From an uncultured Flavobacteriaceae bacterium (GTDB lineage: Bacteria > Bacteroidota > Bacteroidia > Flavobacteriales > Flavobacteriaceae), in contig CANKYF010000001.1 in assembly GCA_947487895.1 (NCBI GenBank), forward strand, positions 1 to 64,000: a stretch of DNA of 64,000 bases, in the 5' to 3' direction. Under the pieces are notes generated by a model. The model saw only the letters and a program-made list of their open reading frames with translations, was not told where the DNA came from and ran no database searches. This document shows positions 35,830 to 44,936 of the stretch, piece after piece. Every line of letters begins with the position of its first letter. Position 1 is the stretch's first letter. Both the position numbers and the translations under genes were made by a program.

Positions 35830-36422
35830 TTGAAGATGAATTCATTAAAATATGGCAATCATCCAATAATCAGGAGCGTATAAAATTCGAGAAATCTAAA
35901 TTGATGATAGAATTACAATCAAGTTTGGGGCGTTTAGATAGGTGGTGGCATTATATGGAGCTTGTAGAGGTCACTTTAGCTGTAATAGGGATTTTGTTGT
36001 CTGGTTTTTTAGCATATATAATTCCTGTTATTCTGTTAAAGGTAGTGATGATTTTGATTGCAATTTTAGCCATTTATCTGACAAGTAAATATCAAGGTAT
36101 TAAAAAGTATAAACCAAATGATTTAGAAGAAAATTATCTCGAATATCTTAAAAAAAACAGGAAGTATCTTGAGGTCCAAAAGAACTTTCTCAAAACGTAT
36201 ATTAATTGGGGGATTTTACCAATTTATCCTATAATGCTACTATTTGTTATTGGTATTTGGAGTAAAGTATCAGCATATTTTATCTTAATTATTTTTATAA
36301 ATGTGGCAGCAATAATAATTGGAGGGTATGGTTATTTTCTTAATCAAAAAAGAGTGAAAAAGAAAATCAACCCAAGATTGAAAAAGATCAATACATTAAT
36401 AAAATTAATTGAAGAGGATTAA
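35826..36422 (+). CDS. Four-helix membrane protein coupled to the ECF sigma factor (putative anti-sigma)
   Basis: 198 residues. A hydrophilic N-terminus of about 45 residues (FIKIWQSSNNQERIKFEKSK) is followed by two membrane segments (VTLAVIGILLSGFLAYIIPV, KVVMILIAILAIYLTSKY), a charged cytoplasmic loop with YLEYLKKNRKYLEVQKNF, two more segments and a basic tail. There is no ZAS zinc motif (HxxxCxxC). The ATGA overlap with the sigma gene indicates co-translation. Anti-sigma function is inferred from position only. Confidence 0.6.
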   Translation: MIEDEFIKIWQSSNNQERIKFEKSKLMIELQSSLGRLDRWWHYMELVEVTLAVIGILLSGFLAYIIPVILLKVVMILIAILAIYLTSKYQGIKKYKPNDLEENYLEYLKKNRKYLEVQKNFLKTYINWGILPIYPIMLLFVIGIWSKVSAYFILIIFINVAAIIIGGYGYFLNQKRVKKKINPRLKKINTLIKLIEED

Positions 36423-36450
36423 TATTATAATTATTTAAAGTTTTAAGAGA

Positions 36451-36591
36451 ATGAATTTACCAGATGAGTTTTATCATATTATTATTCTGTGCATTGTAAT
36501 TGGAATAGCTATGAGCTTTGTTAGCTACTGGACAAAAAGTAGCAGAAATTTCAGGAATAGTAGAAATAGAAAAGCAAGAAAGAATATTTAA
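36451..36591 (+). CDS. 46-residue single-span basic membrane peptide
   Basis: A short frame, MNLPDEFYHIIILCIVIGIA continuing MSFVSYWTKSSRNFR and a tail of R, N and K residues. One membrane helix (about 8-27) is followed by a strongly basic cytoplasmic end. It begins 28 bases after the putative anti-sigma gene with AAGAGA just before the ATG, and ends before the convergent T9SS gene. Its layout makes chance less likely, but no family is recognised. Confidence 0.5.
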   Translation: MNLPDEFYHIIILCIVIGIAMSFVSYWTKSSRNFRNSRNRKARKNI

Positions 36592-36616
36592 TGTCTTTTA
36601 ATAGTTAGAACAAGCC

Positions 36617-38761
36617 TTAATTTTTTTTAATCAGTTTCTTAGTATCAATTACCGCATTGTTATTCATTATTTTAACAACGTAAATACCAGATGATAGATT
36701 TTGAATATCTATGATGCCTTTATCTTTAATGTTTGGCAATTGCATAACAACTTTACCAAAAATATCTGTAATGCTAATATTGTTTTCAGAACTATTTAAG
36801 CCAGATAACATTATAAATTCATTTGAAGGGTTAGGATGCATAGTTATTTTTTGTGTATCTAAGTTTGTCTCATTAGTTGATAAAGAGCCACTGTGGGTGA
36901 GTTCAATTATTCCCCAAAAAGAATCGAAAGTGCCTATGTTTAGCGTTGTTAAACCAGAATTATCAGTTTCTAGTACCAAATCTAAAGACGTTTTATTAGG
37001 CCTATGCAGTTTAGCTCCAGTTATAGTATTAGGAAATGTAGCTTCAGGTATTTTTATAGAAATATTATTATGTGTTTGAGCCTCGTCATCACTAGAGTTA
37101 TATTTACGATTAAGCAGATGAAGAGCATAAGGCGCTGCATCATTTTTAGAGGACTTTCTTGGTAAAGCAGATATAAGGTTGTTACTAACTGTATTACCAC
37201 TTAGTACATCTATTTTCCAAGATAGACGTTGTGTTATTGCATTTGGGGTATTAATAGAAACTACTTTAGCGCCTGCACTATTCAAAATGGCATTTTGATT
37301 CGTTGTAAGATATTGCACATCGCTATCAGTAACAACAGCATCATACGGTTCTAACTGTTCTGTTGTTGGTGCAATTGGTTGGTCTGGGTCACCAAAAATT
37401 TTTAAATCAAATGAAATGTTATCTTCTACAAGATTCTGTAAAGTTTGGCGTGAAGTAGGACTACCATCCATACTGGATTCTAGTAGCGATGCATAAACAG
37501 AATACGCAAGAGCTACATTAGAAACCGCTTTGTAATCATCAAGTAATTCACTATTGTCACTAACAAACTCATATAAATCTGCATAGACTTGCCACCCTGG
37601 ACTCCATACTGGGTATCCACCTCCAAGCCATATATTTTCTGGTATTGTGAATATGGATCCCATAGCATAGGCTTGCGCTATCCAACCACGTGCTTGTCTT
37701 GGAGCACTTCTATCATATAGTGCTGCAAATGCATCTGGATAGGGAAAATAAATTAAGGTTTTATCTAATGCTTCAGCTGCTTTAAAGTGCAACATGGGTC
37801 TAAATGGAGGGCTTGTATTGGCATCGTGAAGATGAAAAAATTCGCCAGCTAAATAAGTTTGTCTTTCTGAAAAAATAAAACCTCGAGGTTCAATAAGATT
37901 GGTTGTAGCACCTATTGCAATGCCAGGTCTTTTTGTGTCTATGTAGTCAAACAATTCATCCATAACGTTATTCAATGCTTGACGTTGAAAGTAAACAAAA
38001 TCGTGGTATAAAGGAATGTTTCCAGCAATACTAAGCGCTTGTTGTTTATAACTGTTAAGCGTATAGCCTTTACCAACCAAGAAGTTACGATAATTGAAAT
38101 TATCAATATCATTGATGTCTAAAGCACTTAACTCAGCTGTAGTATATTTGTCTTTTAGGTAATCCCTAAAATTATTCATTGAATGCACAGAAAAATCTCC
38201 TCCTAACCAATGCAAAGTTCTAGAGGCGGAGGTTTGAGAGTCTATCATTAGGTGGGTAATTGGAGCAAGGTCTATTCTATCTACCTGATACTTGAGCCAT
38301 TCTAAAAACTCAGGACCATGATGACTTTGCCAGCTATGAGCTTGCCCATTGTGAATGATTCCAGACCAGAGAATATTGTTGCCATTCAAATCCTGTGCCC
38401 AGTAGGACCCTGGATCATTCATAAAGTCTATCATCCATCTCCAACCCCAATCAAACTCTATACGACCAAAAAAGTATTCACCGTTTGTTACGCGGTTCTC
38501 AACATCAGCAGCCCAATTATTCATGGCAACATCTGAATCAATACTATTGTGAATCATGTGGCCCCAGAAAACACCATCTGCCATATATTTATCATAATTG
38601 AAAGAATTAGCACTTGATTTCTGAGTAAACAGAACCAGAGATTTTTTAATAGGACCATTTTCAACAGTTGTAGTTTGGCTATTTCCCTTTATTGAAAAAA
38701 ACGCAATTAAAAAAAATAGAATGGAGGAGAGAGGTAATATGTTTTTCATTAGTCTAGTCAA
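36617..38761 (-). CDS. T9SS-exported glycoside-hydrolase-like protein
   Basis: 714 residues: signal peptide (to about residue 29, GNSQ), a catalytic-like TIM-barrel region rich in aromatic and acidic residues (RIEFDWGWRWMIDFMNDPGS, LAPITHLMIDSQTSAS, YHDFVYFQRQALNNVMDELF), a beta domain, then a type A T9SS sorting domain (about 640-714: MHPNPSNEFIMLSG, ISITDIFGKVVMQLP, LSSGIYVVKIMNNNAVID). It should be secreted or bound at the cell surface. The fold resembles GH42-like or uncharacterised glycosidase groups; substrate unknown. A second ATG four codons downstream is equally possible as start. Confidence 0.75.
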   Translation of the reverse strand: MTRLMKNILPLSSILFFLIAFFSIKGNSQTTTVENGPIKKSLVLFTQKSSANSFNYDKYMADGVFWGHMIHNSIDSDVAMNNWAADVENRVTNGEYFFGRIEFDWGWRWMIDFMNDPGSYWAQDLNGNNILWSGIIHNGQAHSWQSHHGPEFLEWLKYQVDRIDLAPITHLMIDSQTSASRTLHWLGGDFSVHSMNNFRDYLKDKYTTAELSALDINDIDNFNYRNFLVGKGYTLNSYKQQALSIAGNIPLYHDFVYFQRQALNNVMDELFDYIDTKRPGIAIGATTNLIEPRGFIFSERQTYLAGEFFHLHDANTSPPFRPMLHFKAAEALDKTLIYFPYPDAFAALYDRSAPRQARGWIAQAYAMGSIFTIPENIWLGGGYPVWSPGWQVYADLYEFVSDNSELLDDYKAVSNVALAYSVYASLLESSMDGSPTSRQTLQNLVEDNISFDLKIFGDPDQPIAPTTEQLEPYDAVVTDSDVQYLTTNQNAILNSAGAKVVSINTPNAITQRLSWKIDVLSGNTVSNNLISALPRKSSKNDAAPYALHLLNRKYNSSDDEAQTHNNISIKIPEATFPNTITGAKLHRPNKTSLDLVLETDNSGLTTLNIGTFDSFWGIIELTHSGSLSTNETNLDTQKITMHPNPSNEFIMLSGLNSSENNISITDIFGKVVMQLPNIKDKGIIDIQNLSSGIYVVKIMNNNAVIDTKKLIKKN

Positions 38762-38959
38762 TTTTGAATGTAATCTAATGAAAAAATGAGGGAATCAAGA
38801 AAAAATGACCTTGATAAATTATTGACAATGCGTAATTTAAGTGGTTTATATTGTTAAGGAAGCTGTTAGTATTATACTTTGTTTAATAATGAATAACTTT
38901 TAAAACTTTAGTATTCCTTCTAGACTATCAAAATTGTATTTTTACGCAAAACACAATAT

Positions 38960-39745
38960 ATGAATTCTAGAAAAGATCAGCTAAAAGCTTTTGATAGATT
39001 GTTAACCATAATGGATGAGTTGCGAGAACAGTGTCCGTGGGATAAAAAGCAAACTATGGAAACCTTACGTCATTTAACTATTGAGGAAACTTATGAGTTG
39101 GGAGATGCCATTTTAGATAAGGATTTAGAAGAGGTTAAAAAGGAGTTGGGTGATGTGTTACTTCATATTATATTCTATTCTAAAATAGGCAGTGAAACCA
39201 AAGATTTTGATATTGCCGATGTATGTAATGGAATTTGTGAAAAGTTGATAAATAGACACCCTCATATTTACGGAGATGTTGATGTTGAAAATGAAGAAGA
39301 TGTAAAACGAAATTGGGAAAATTTAAAACTGAAAGAAGGTAAAAAAAGTGTGTTGGAAGGTGTCCCAAGAAGTTTGCCAGCATTGGTAAAAGCAAATAGA
39401 ATTCAGGAAAAAGTAGCTGGTGTAGGTTTTGATTGGGAAAAGCCAGAACAGGTTTGGGAAAAATTACAAGAAGAATTACAAGAATTTCAGTATGAAATAA
39501 AGGTTGGTAATCAAGACGCTATGGAAAGTGAATTTGGAGATGTGATGTTTTCTATGGTTAATTATGCACGTTTTCTAGATATTAATCCTGAGAATGCCTT
39601 AGAACGTACCAATAAAAAGTTCACAAAACGTTTTCAGTATTTAGAAGAGAAAGCAAAATCATTGAACAAGCCATTAAAAGATATGACTCTAGCAGAAATG
39701 GATGTGTTTTGGGAAGAGGCTAAGCAATTACAACTACCAAAATAA
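38960..39745 (+). CDS. mazG: Nucleoside triphosphate pyrophosphohydrolase MazG
   Basis: House-cleaning enzyme that hydrolyses NTPs or dNTPs to monophosphates. 261 residues with two MazG domains; the first has REQCPWDKKQTMETLRHLTI and the metal-binding EETYEL plus KKELGDVLLHIIFYSK; the second has LQEELQEFQYEIK and ESEFGDVMFSMVNYARF. The link EGVPRSLPALVKANRIQEK is typical. Single-gene unit, followed by repeat-rich sequence. Confidence 0.95.
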   Translation: MNSRKDQLKAFDRLLTIMDELREQCPWDKKQTMETLRHLTIEETYELGDAILDKDLEEVKKELGDVLLHIIFYSKIGSETKDFDIADVCNGICEKLINRHPHIYGDVDVENEEDVKRNWENLKLKEGKKSVLEGVPRSLPALVKANRIQEKVAGVGFDWEKPEQVWEKLQEELQEFQYEIKVGNQDAMESEFGDVMFSMVNYARFLDINPENALERTNKKFTKRFQYLEEKAKSLNKPLKDMTLAEMDVFWEEAKQLQLPK

Positions 39746-39799
39746 ATATTGGAAAATCTGTGATTTTCAAATACTAAAATGGTAAGAGACTGAATAGTT

Positions 39800-40028
39800 A
39801 TAACGTCATTCTGAGCGAGGTATGAGCGTAAGAATCTGTAGATTTAGCTAACTGGATTTTTGTTTATGATTGATGATGAGATTGTCACGTCGCTTCGCTT
39901 CTCACAATGACGGTTTATTTGCTGTGTTTCGTCATTCTGAACGAAGGACTAGTGTGATAATCTTTTACTGCGACTTAGCACTTCAACTGCGCTCAGTGTG
40001 ATACTTCTGCAGGGGTTACTTTGAATGA
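39800..40028. repeat. Dispersed repeat, copy C
   Basis: Several related pieces: GTCATTCTGAGCGAGG (about 39805), GTCATTCTGAACGAAGG (about 39931), CACGTCGCTTCGCTTCTCAC (about 39886) and CTTCAACTGCGCTCAG (39981), ending in GAATGACA. Same vocabulary as the blocks at 29.5 and 34.8 kb, here with the core inverted. No gene. Confidence 0.55.
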
Positions 40029-40030
40029 CA

Positions 40031-40060
40031 TAAAAAAAGAGCTTTTAATAAAGCTCTTTA
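40031..40060 (-). terminator. Terminator overlapping the end of the DUF349 gene
   Basis: Ten-bp stem AAAGAGCTTT (40036-40045) with AAAGCTCTTT (40050-40059) and a four-base loop. On the minus strand seven T follow. The stem contains the last codons and the stop codon of the DUF349 gene. Confidence 0.88.
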
Positions 40061-42033
40061 ATTTTTTGAAGTTTATTTTTCCAAAGTTGTAGAGATTCCT
40101 CGTGTGCTTTTATATTGTTATGCACTTCTTTAACTAACGGGTTATCATCATCAACATTGGTGAAGAATTGTAAATTATTTTCAAGCTGATTTATTTTACT
40201 CTTAACTTCATCAATTTTCTTTCTAATAAAATTGCGTTCGTTATCTAAATCTCTGGTATTTTGAGAAGTGTCAATATTACCAAGTCTATTTTCAAACTTA
40301 ATCATTTCAACTTCATTTTTCTCTACTTCTAAACTAGAGAATAACTCATCTATGGCTTTCTGGAATTTCCCTTCTATATAACGTTTGTCATTAGGTACTC
40401 TAGCTAAAGAGTTCCATTGAGCAATTTGAGCTTTTACAGCTTTTATGTTTTCTTCTTTAGAGCCTTCTAATTTTAAATCTTTTAAGCCATTTAAAAGCTC
40501 ATTTTTCTTATTGAATGCATCCAAATTCTCTTTATTTGCTGCATTTCTATTAGCATGAAGTTTGTCAAAATAAGCATTACAAGCAGCTTTAAATTGTTTC
40601 CAGATTTTATCACTATCTTTTCTAGGAACATGACCAATTTTTTTCCAATCTGCCTGAATTTTTTTCATTAAAGGCGTTATTGTATCATAATCTTCACTGT
40701 CCTTATTGTCTTCAGCTATTTTTATGAGGTCTAATTTCTTCTGAAGATTGGTGTATTGTTCCTTTTTTAAGTCTTTATAAAAGGCATTTTTCTTCCTATT
40801 GAAGGTTCTAACAGACTCTTTGAATTTAGCCCAAGTATCTTCGTTTACTTTAATTGGTACTTTACCTGCATTGAAGAAATCGTTCCTTAAGCCTTCAATT
40901 TCTCTAATTTTCTTTTGCCAAGTATTGTGTGTGGTGGTTTCGTTTTGAGCCGTTATAGCATCTATATTAGCTATGATTTCAAGTTTTCTTTCTAAGTTTT
41001 TCTCGTAAACTTTATCTATTTCTTTAAAATAAACTTGTCTTTTATCATTTATAACTTTAGTAGCTGCTTTAAAGCGTTCCCAAACAGTTTCTCTATGCTC
41101 TTTTCCAACTGGCCCCAACTCTTCTTTCCACATTTTGTGAAGCTCTTGAAGTTCTCTAAAAGCATGCATTACATCTGTTTCTTTGGCTAATTCTTCAGCA
41201 CGCTCAATAATTTTGAGTTTTTTCTCAAGATTATGTTTAAAATCCAAATCACGTAAGTCTCTGTTTAAATGCAGAAAGTCATAAAAAATTTCAACATGGT
41301 GATGGTAACTATTCCAAGCGTTGTTGTATTTATCTCTTGGAATTGGTCCTGTATTTCTCCAGCGTTCTTGTAATTCTTTAAAGTGATTATAGGTAGTATT
41401 TATATTTTCATCAACATTGATTAAGCCTTTTAATTCCTCAATAATTTCTAATTTCTTAGTTAAATTATCTTTTAGGTTTTTTTCAATATTTTGATAATGT
41501 TCATTAAGTTTTTTTCTGTAGTCTTTATAAGCCTCTTTGAATCTTTTTTGAACAGGTGAAGAGTAGTAGAAGTCGATTTCATTACCACCATCATTAATAA
41601 ACTCTTCTTTTTTCTCGTCTATTAAAGCTTGAAACTTAGTTTTGAAAACACCATTTATTTTGTCTACATGAGACCTAATGGCCTGCACCTTTTCATTCTT
41701 TAGAAGTTTTTCTAATTCAATAGCTAAGGCTTCTAAAGACATGGTGTCATAATCTTTCTCTACAATTTTATGCCTGTCTTTATTGCCTTCATCTTCAGCA
41801 TCTTCGGCATTAGCCTCTTCAATCTCATTTAATACTTCTTCTTCAGAATCATTAGTAGTTTCTGAAATTTCAGATTGTACTTCAACGTCATTAGCAACTT
41901 CAAGTTGACTTGTAGTTTCTTCAATTTTTTCTTCAGTATTTTCTACTGATGAATTGTTTTCTGAAGTGCTAGTTTCGTTTAAACTGCTATTATCAATTCC
42001 TTCTGTGTTTGGCAGGTTATTAGTGTCAGACAT
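40045..42033 (-). CDS. DUF349 repeat protein
   Basis: 662 residues. The first 90 are acidic and low in complexity (many S, N, E, T). From about 95 on, six or so helical DUF349 repeats of about 70-75 residues follow, each with a W-x-x-x-G-P/V-P core (ERWRNTGPIPRDKYNNAWNS, HKMWKEELGPVGKEHRETVW, DWKKIGHVPRKDSDKIWKQF), then a C-terminal coiled coil (NRLGNIDTSQNTRDLDNERN onward). The family is general in Bacteroidota; cellular role unknown. It is separated from aroE by 160 bases holding its own promoter. Confidence 0.93.
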   Translation of the reverse strand: MSDTNNLPNTEGIDNSSLNETSTSENNSSVENTEEKIEETTSQLEVANDVEVQSEISETTNDSEEEVLNEIEEANAEDAEDEGNKDRHKIVEKDYDTMSLEALAIELEKLLKNEKVQAIRSHVDKINGVFKTKFQALIDEKKEEFINDGGNEIDFYYSSPVQKRFKEAYKDYRKKLNEHYQNIEKNLKDNLTKKLEIIEELKGLINVDENINTTYNHFKELQERWRNTGPIPRDKYNNAWNSYHHHVEIFYDFLHLNRDLRDLDFKHNLEKKLKIIERAEELAKETDVMHAFRELQELHKMWKEELGPVGKEHRETVWERFKAATKVINDKRQVYFKEIDKVYEKNLERKLEIIANIDAITAQNETTTHNTWQKKIREIEGLRNDFFNAGKVPIKVNEDTWAKFKESVRTFNRKKNAFYKDLKKEQYTNLQKKLDLIKIAEDNKDSEDYDTITPLMKKIQADWKKIGHVPRKDSDKIWKQFKAACNAYFDKLHANRNAANKENLDAFNKKNELLNGLKDLKLEGSKEENIKAVKAQIAQWNSLARVPNDKRYIEGKFQKAIDELFSSLEVEKNEVEMIKFENRLGNIDTSQNTRDLDNERNFIRKKIDEVKSKINQLENNLQFFTNVDDDNPLVKEVHNNIKAHEESLQLWKNKLQKIKELY

Positions 42034-42070
42034 TTTTAAAAATGTTAAGGTTCAATATTGCTTTAGACAT

Positions 42071-42102
42071 TAAAGATAGTAACAACAAGATAGAATAACA
42101 AA
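42071..42102 (-). promoter_or_regulatory. Promoter of the DUF349 gene
   Basis: On the minus strand TTTG, 20 bases, then TATCTTTA, a one-mismatch form of the -7 element at proper spacing. Confidence 0.45.
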
Positions 42103-42193
42103 GAATAGAATGTTGTTTTATCTTTTTTGTGAGGGAATTCGGTTAGTAGATATCGACCAAAATTTTCAAAAATGCAACTTAGTAAAAATATAT

Positions 42194-42934
42194 TTACTCT
42201 AAATTCCAGATAGACCAAGCTTTTTCAGCTTGGAGCTGTAGCATTTTTAAACCGTTTATTAATGTTGCTCCTTTTTGCTTTCCAAAGTTTAAAAACTTTG
42301 TTTCTTCAGGATTATAAATTAAATCGAATAAAATATGCTTGTCTGTAATGCTAGAATAGGGAATATCTGGGTAATTTTCAATATTAGGGAATGTTCCTAA
42401 TGGCGTACAGTTTATAATAATAGTATGGTTTTCTATATCTTTTTCGTCTAGAGTATCATAAGTAAAACCAATACCTTTAGACATTCTTCTTGAAACATAT
42501 TTAAATTCTATACCTAGATTTTTTAAAGAATAAGCAACAGCTTTACTAGCACCTCCCGTTCCAAGAATTAATGCTTTTTTATGATGTGGTTTTAAAAGTG
42601 GTTTGATGGATTCTTTAAAACCGTAACAATCTGTATTGTAGCCTATTAATTCACCGTCTTTTGTAACCTTAATAGTATTAACAGCACCAATTTCAGCAGC
42701 TTGTTCATTTATATCATCAAGAAAAGGCATAACTTCTTCTTTATAAGGAATGGTAACATTCATGCCTTCTAGTCCTTTAGTGTTTTTTACTAAATCTGAG
42801 AATAGGTCTATAGATTCAATATCGAAATTTTCATAAGATGTATCTGTAATCTCTTCTTTTTCAAACTTTTCTTTAAAGTATGATCTTGAGAAGGAGTATG
42901 AAATATTTTTACCTAAAAGTCCTAATTTCTTCAT
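42194..42934 (-). CDS. aroE: Shikimate dehydrogenase
   Basis: Reduces 3-dehydroshikimate to shikimate with NADPH in aromatic amino acid synthesis. 246 residues; start chosen at the ATG before KKLGLLGKNISYSFSRSYF because it overlaps the stop of the upstream DUF368 gene as ATGA. Substrate motifs SYSFS, NVTIPYKEEV (lysine), NTDCYGF (aspartate), nucleotide loop GTGGASKAV and C-terminal NGLKMLQLQAEKAW are all present. Confidence 0.95.
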   Translation of the reverse strand: MKKLGLLGKNISYSFSRSYFKEKFEKEEITDTSYENFDIESIDLFSDLVKNTKGLEGMNVTIPYKEEVMPFLDDINEQAAEIGAVNTIKVTKDGELIGYNTDCYGFKESIKPLLKPHHKKALILGTGGASKAVAYSLKNLGIEFKYVSRRMSKGIGFTYDTLDEKDIENHTIIINCTPLGTFPNIENYPDIPYSSITDKHILFDLIYNPEETKFLNFGKQKGATLINGLKMLQLQAEKAWSIWNLE

Positions 42935-43950
42935 GATTTTATGCGTCTTGTTTTTTGTCCGTACCATTCAAGCGCCAATACTATTAAAATTCCAACAATT
43001 GTAAAACCAATTGCTAAAAAAGTTTCACTATTTATTTCAGGAAGGAACCTTTGGTAATTTTCAATTACTTTCTCTCCATTGGAATCTAAAATATATGCCC
43101 CATCAATCTCTGTTTTGTAATTGGTTTTTTTCCAAGGCCAAACAACACCTAAAGACCCAATAATAAAGCCCATTAATAAAGAAAGTGTGATGTCTCTATA
43201 GCGCTTTAAAACATAGCTTAATATATGCGAAAATGTTACCAAGCCTGCTACTGAACCTAAAGTAAAAACGGCTAAAACTTTTAGCATGCGTATACGTTCG
43301 GCATTATCAATAAATGTGAAATCCCCCGTAAAAACATCAATTAAAGTATCGTATAATGCATTGACTGAATCTACCAGTAGTAATACATAATTACCCAAAA
43401 GAATAAGAATGAATGAACCAGACAACCCAGGAAGTGTCATGCCAGATACGGAAATCATTCCGCAGAAAAATACAAACAGTAGATGATCGTTTTCTCTTGC
43501 TGGATCTAAAAAACTAATGCTCAGCCCTATAATAATACCAATTGCCAATGATACATAAGCTTTAGTACACCAGCCTTTAAAGTCTTTGCTAATGTAATAA
43601 ATGGAGCCAATTATCATTCCGAAGAATACACTCCAAACATAAAGTTGATAATGAATGATGAGGTAGTCTAATAGTTTAGAAATACTGAAATAACTAATAA
43701 TCATTCCTAGAAAAAGCAAACTTATAAATCTACCATTAATATATCTGTAAAAGCTTTTAAAACGCCCATTGAATAAGAGTTTAAATGCTTTTCCATTAAA
43801 TTTTTGTAGAGAATAAATAAACTCTTCATAGAAACCAGAAACAAAAGCTACTACACCACCAGAAACACCAGGAACCTTATTAGCAGCTCCCATACCGAGT
43901 CCTTTTAAAACTAAAAAGATTCTATCTGTAAGTGTTCTAGTGTTTTGCAT
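42931..43950 (-). CDS. DUF368/PopT-family undecaprenyl phosphate translocase, copy 2
   Basis: Polytopic protein, 339 residues. GMGAANKVPGVSGGVVAFVS and the mirror motif SGMTLPGLSGSFILILLGNY are the DUF368 hallmarks: the related GxxPGxSG repeats in the two inverted halves. The family was shown in recent years to return C55 lipid carrier across the membrane. A C-terminal loop before the last helix is longer and hydrophilic. Its ATG overlaps the stop of the other DUF368 gene by one base; aroE follows by ATGA overlap. Confidence 0.92.
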   Translation of the reverse strand: MQNTRTLTDRIFLVLKGLGMGAANKVPGVSGGVVAFVSGFYEEFIYSLQKFNGKAFKLLFNGRFKSFYRYINGRFISLLFLGMIISYFSISKLLDYLIIHYQLYVWSVFFGMIIGSIYYISKDFKGWCTKAYVSLAIGIIIGLSISFLDPARENDHLLFVFFCGMISVSGMTLPGLSGSFILILLGNYVLLLVDSVNALYDTLIDVFTGDFTFIDNAERIRMLKVLAVFTLGSVAGLVTFSHILSYVLKRYRDITLSLLMGFIIGSLGVVWPWKKTNYKTEIDGAYILDSNGEKVIENYQRFLPEINSETFLAIGFTIVGILIVLALEWYGQKTRRIKS

Positions 43951-44885
43951 TATTCATTTTTAGATCCTATTTTTTCCAGTACAAAGATAGTGGCAAAACC
44001 AAGAACCATTAAAATTATGGCAAATACTAATTGATTGTCACCGTTAAAATTAAAAGGAGATATACTATCTTGAATAAGAGGCATTTTTTCTCCTTTAGAA
44101 TTTGTAAACCAACTTAATGTTTTTTTCCAAGGCCATACTTTTTTTAAAGAGCCAAAAATAAATCCTGTTAAAATAGCTAAGGTTATGTTATGGTAGTTTT
44201 TAAATAACCATTTTAATAAGTGACTAAAGCTTAGTAAACCAACAAGAGCCCCTAATGAAAATATGATTAATTTTTTGATATCTATATCATGAATGGCATC
44301 ACTAAGCATTTTGTAAGCTCCTAGAATTATCAATATGAAAGATCCTGAAATACCAGGTAATATCATAGCGCAAATGGCTATAGAACCAGCAATGAATAAG
44401 AAATAATTACTGCCACTATTTTCCATTGAAGGAAGTGTGGATATGAAAAAAGCAATAGCAGCTCCTAAAATTAAAGCTATGATAGTGCCAACACTCCATT
44501 TGGTAATTTGTTTACCTACAAAGTATATGCTAGCTATAATTAAGCCGAAGAAAAATGACCAGATAAGAACTGGATGGTTTTCTAAGAGGTATTTAGCGAG
44601 TTTCATAAAAGAGACAAAGCTCACAATAATACCAGAAACGAGTGCAAGTAAAAAATTCCCATTTAGGGCTTTCCAAAAAGGTTTTAGACCTTCTTTAAAT
44701 AATGTCTTAAAAAGCGGAGGTTTAATATTACTTATGGTAGATATTAATTCTTCATAAATACCGGAAATAAAAGCAATGGTTCCACCAGAAACTCCTGGAA
44801 CTGCGTCTGCAGCTCCCATGGCTAAACCTTTTAGGGAAATTACTAAATAATCTGATAAACGTCTTTTCATTTGATTTGGTTGCAT
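43950..44885 (-). CDS. DUF368/PopT-family undecaprenyl phosphate translocase, copy 1
   Basis: 311 residues. Shows GMGA-type opening as MGAADAVPGVSGGTIAFISG and second half CAMILPGISGSFILIILGAY. Similar in length, motifs and even the FGSLKKVWPWKK stretch (FIIGSLGVVWPWKK in the neighbour), so the pair arose by tandem duplication. Predicted to recycle undecaprenyl phosphate for peptidoglycan or O-antigen export. A -7 element lies 18 bases upstream. Confidence 0.92.
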   Translation of the reverse strand: MQPNQMKRRLSDYLVISLKGLAMGAADAVPGVSGGTIAFISGIYEELISTISNIKPPLFKTLFKEGLKPFWKALNGNFLLALVSGIIVSFVSFMKLAKYLLENHPVLIWSFFFGLIIASIYFVGKQITKWSVGTIIALILGAAIAFFISTLPSMENSGSNYFLFIAGSIAICAMILPGISGSFILIILGAYKMLSDAIHDIDIKKLIIFSLGALVGLLSFSHLLKWLFKNYHNITLAILTGFIFGSLKKVWPWKKTLSWFTNSKGEKMPLIQDSISPFNFNGDNQLVFAIILMVLGFATIFVLEKIGSKNE

Positions 44886-44903
44886 ATAATTTTTAAACTA
44901 AAC

Positions 44904-44911
44904 CAAAGGTA
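44904..44911 (-). promoter_or_regulatory. -7 promoter element of the DUF368-DUF368-aroE operon
   Basis: Minus strand TACCTTTG, a full TAnnTTTG match, 18 bases before the start codon. Confidence 0.5.
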
Positions 44912-44936
44912 GGAATTTTAATGTAACGTTTTTAGA

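Noticed and set aside
39750-39778. Hairpin GGAAAATC-TGT-GATTTTCA after mazG as terminator
   Set aside because: Short stem and no T run on the plus strand.
29538-40028. CRISPR-like array from the repeated words
   Set aside because: The repeats are irregular, imperfect and spread over three sites, without uniform spacers or cas genes.
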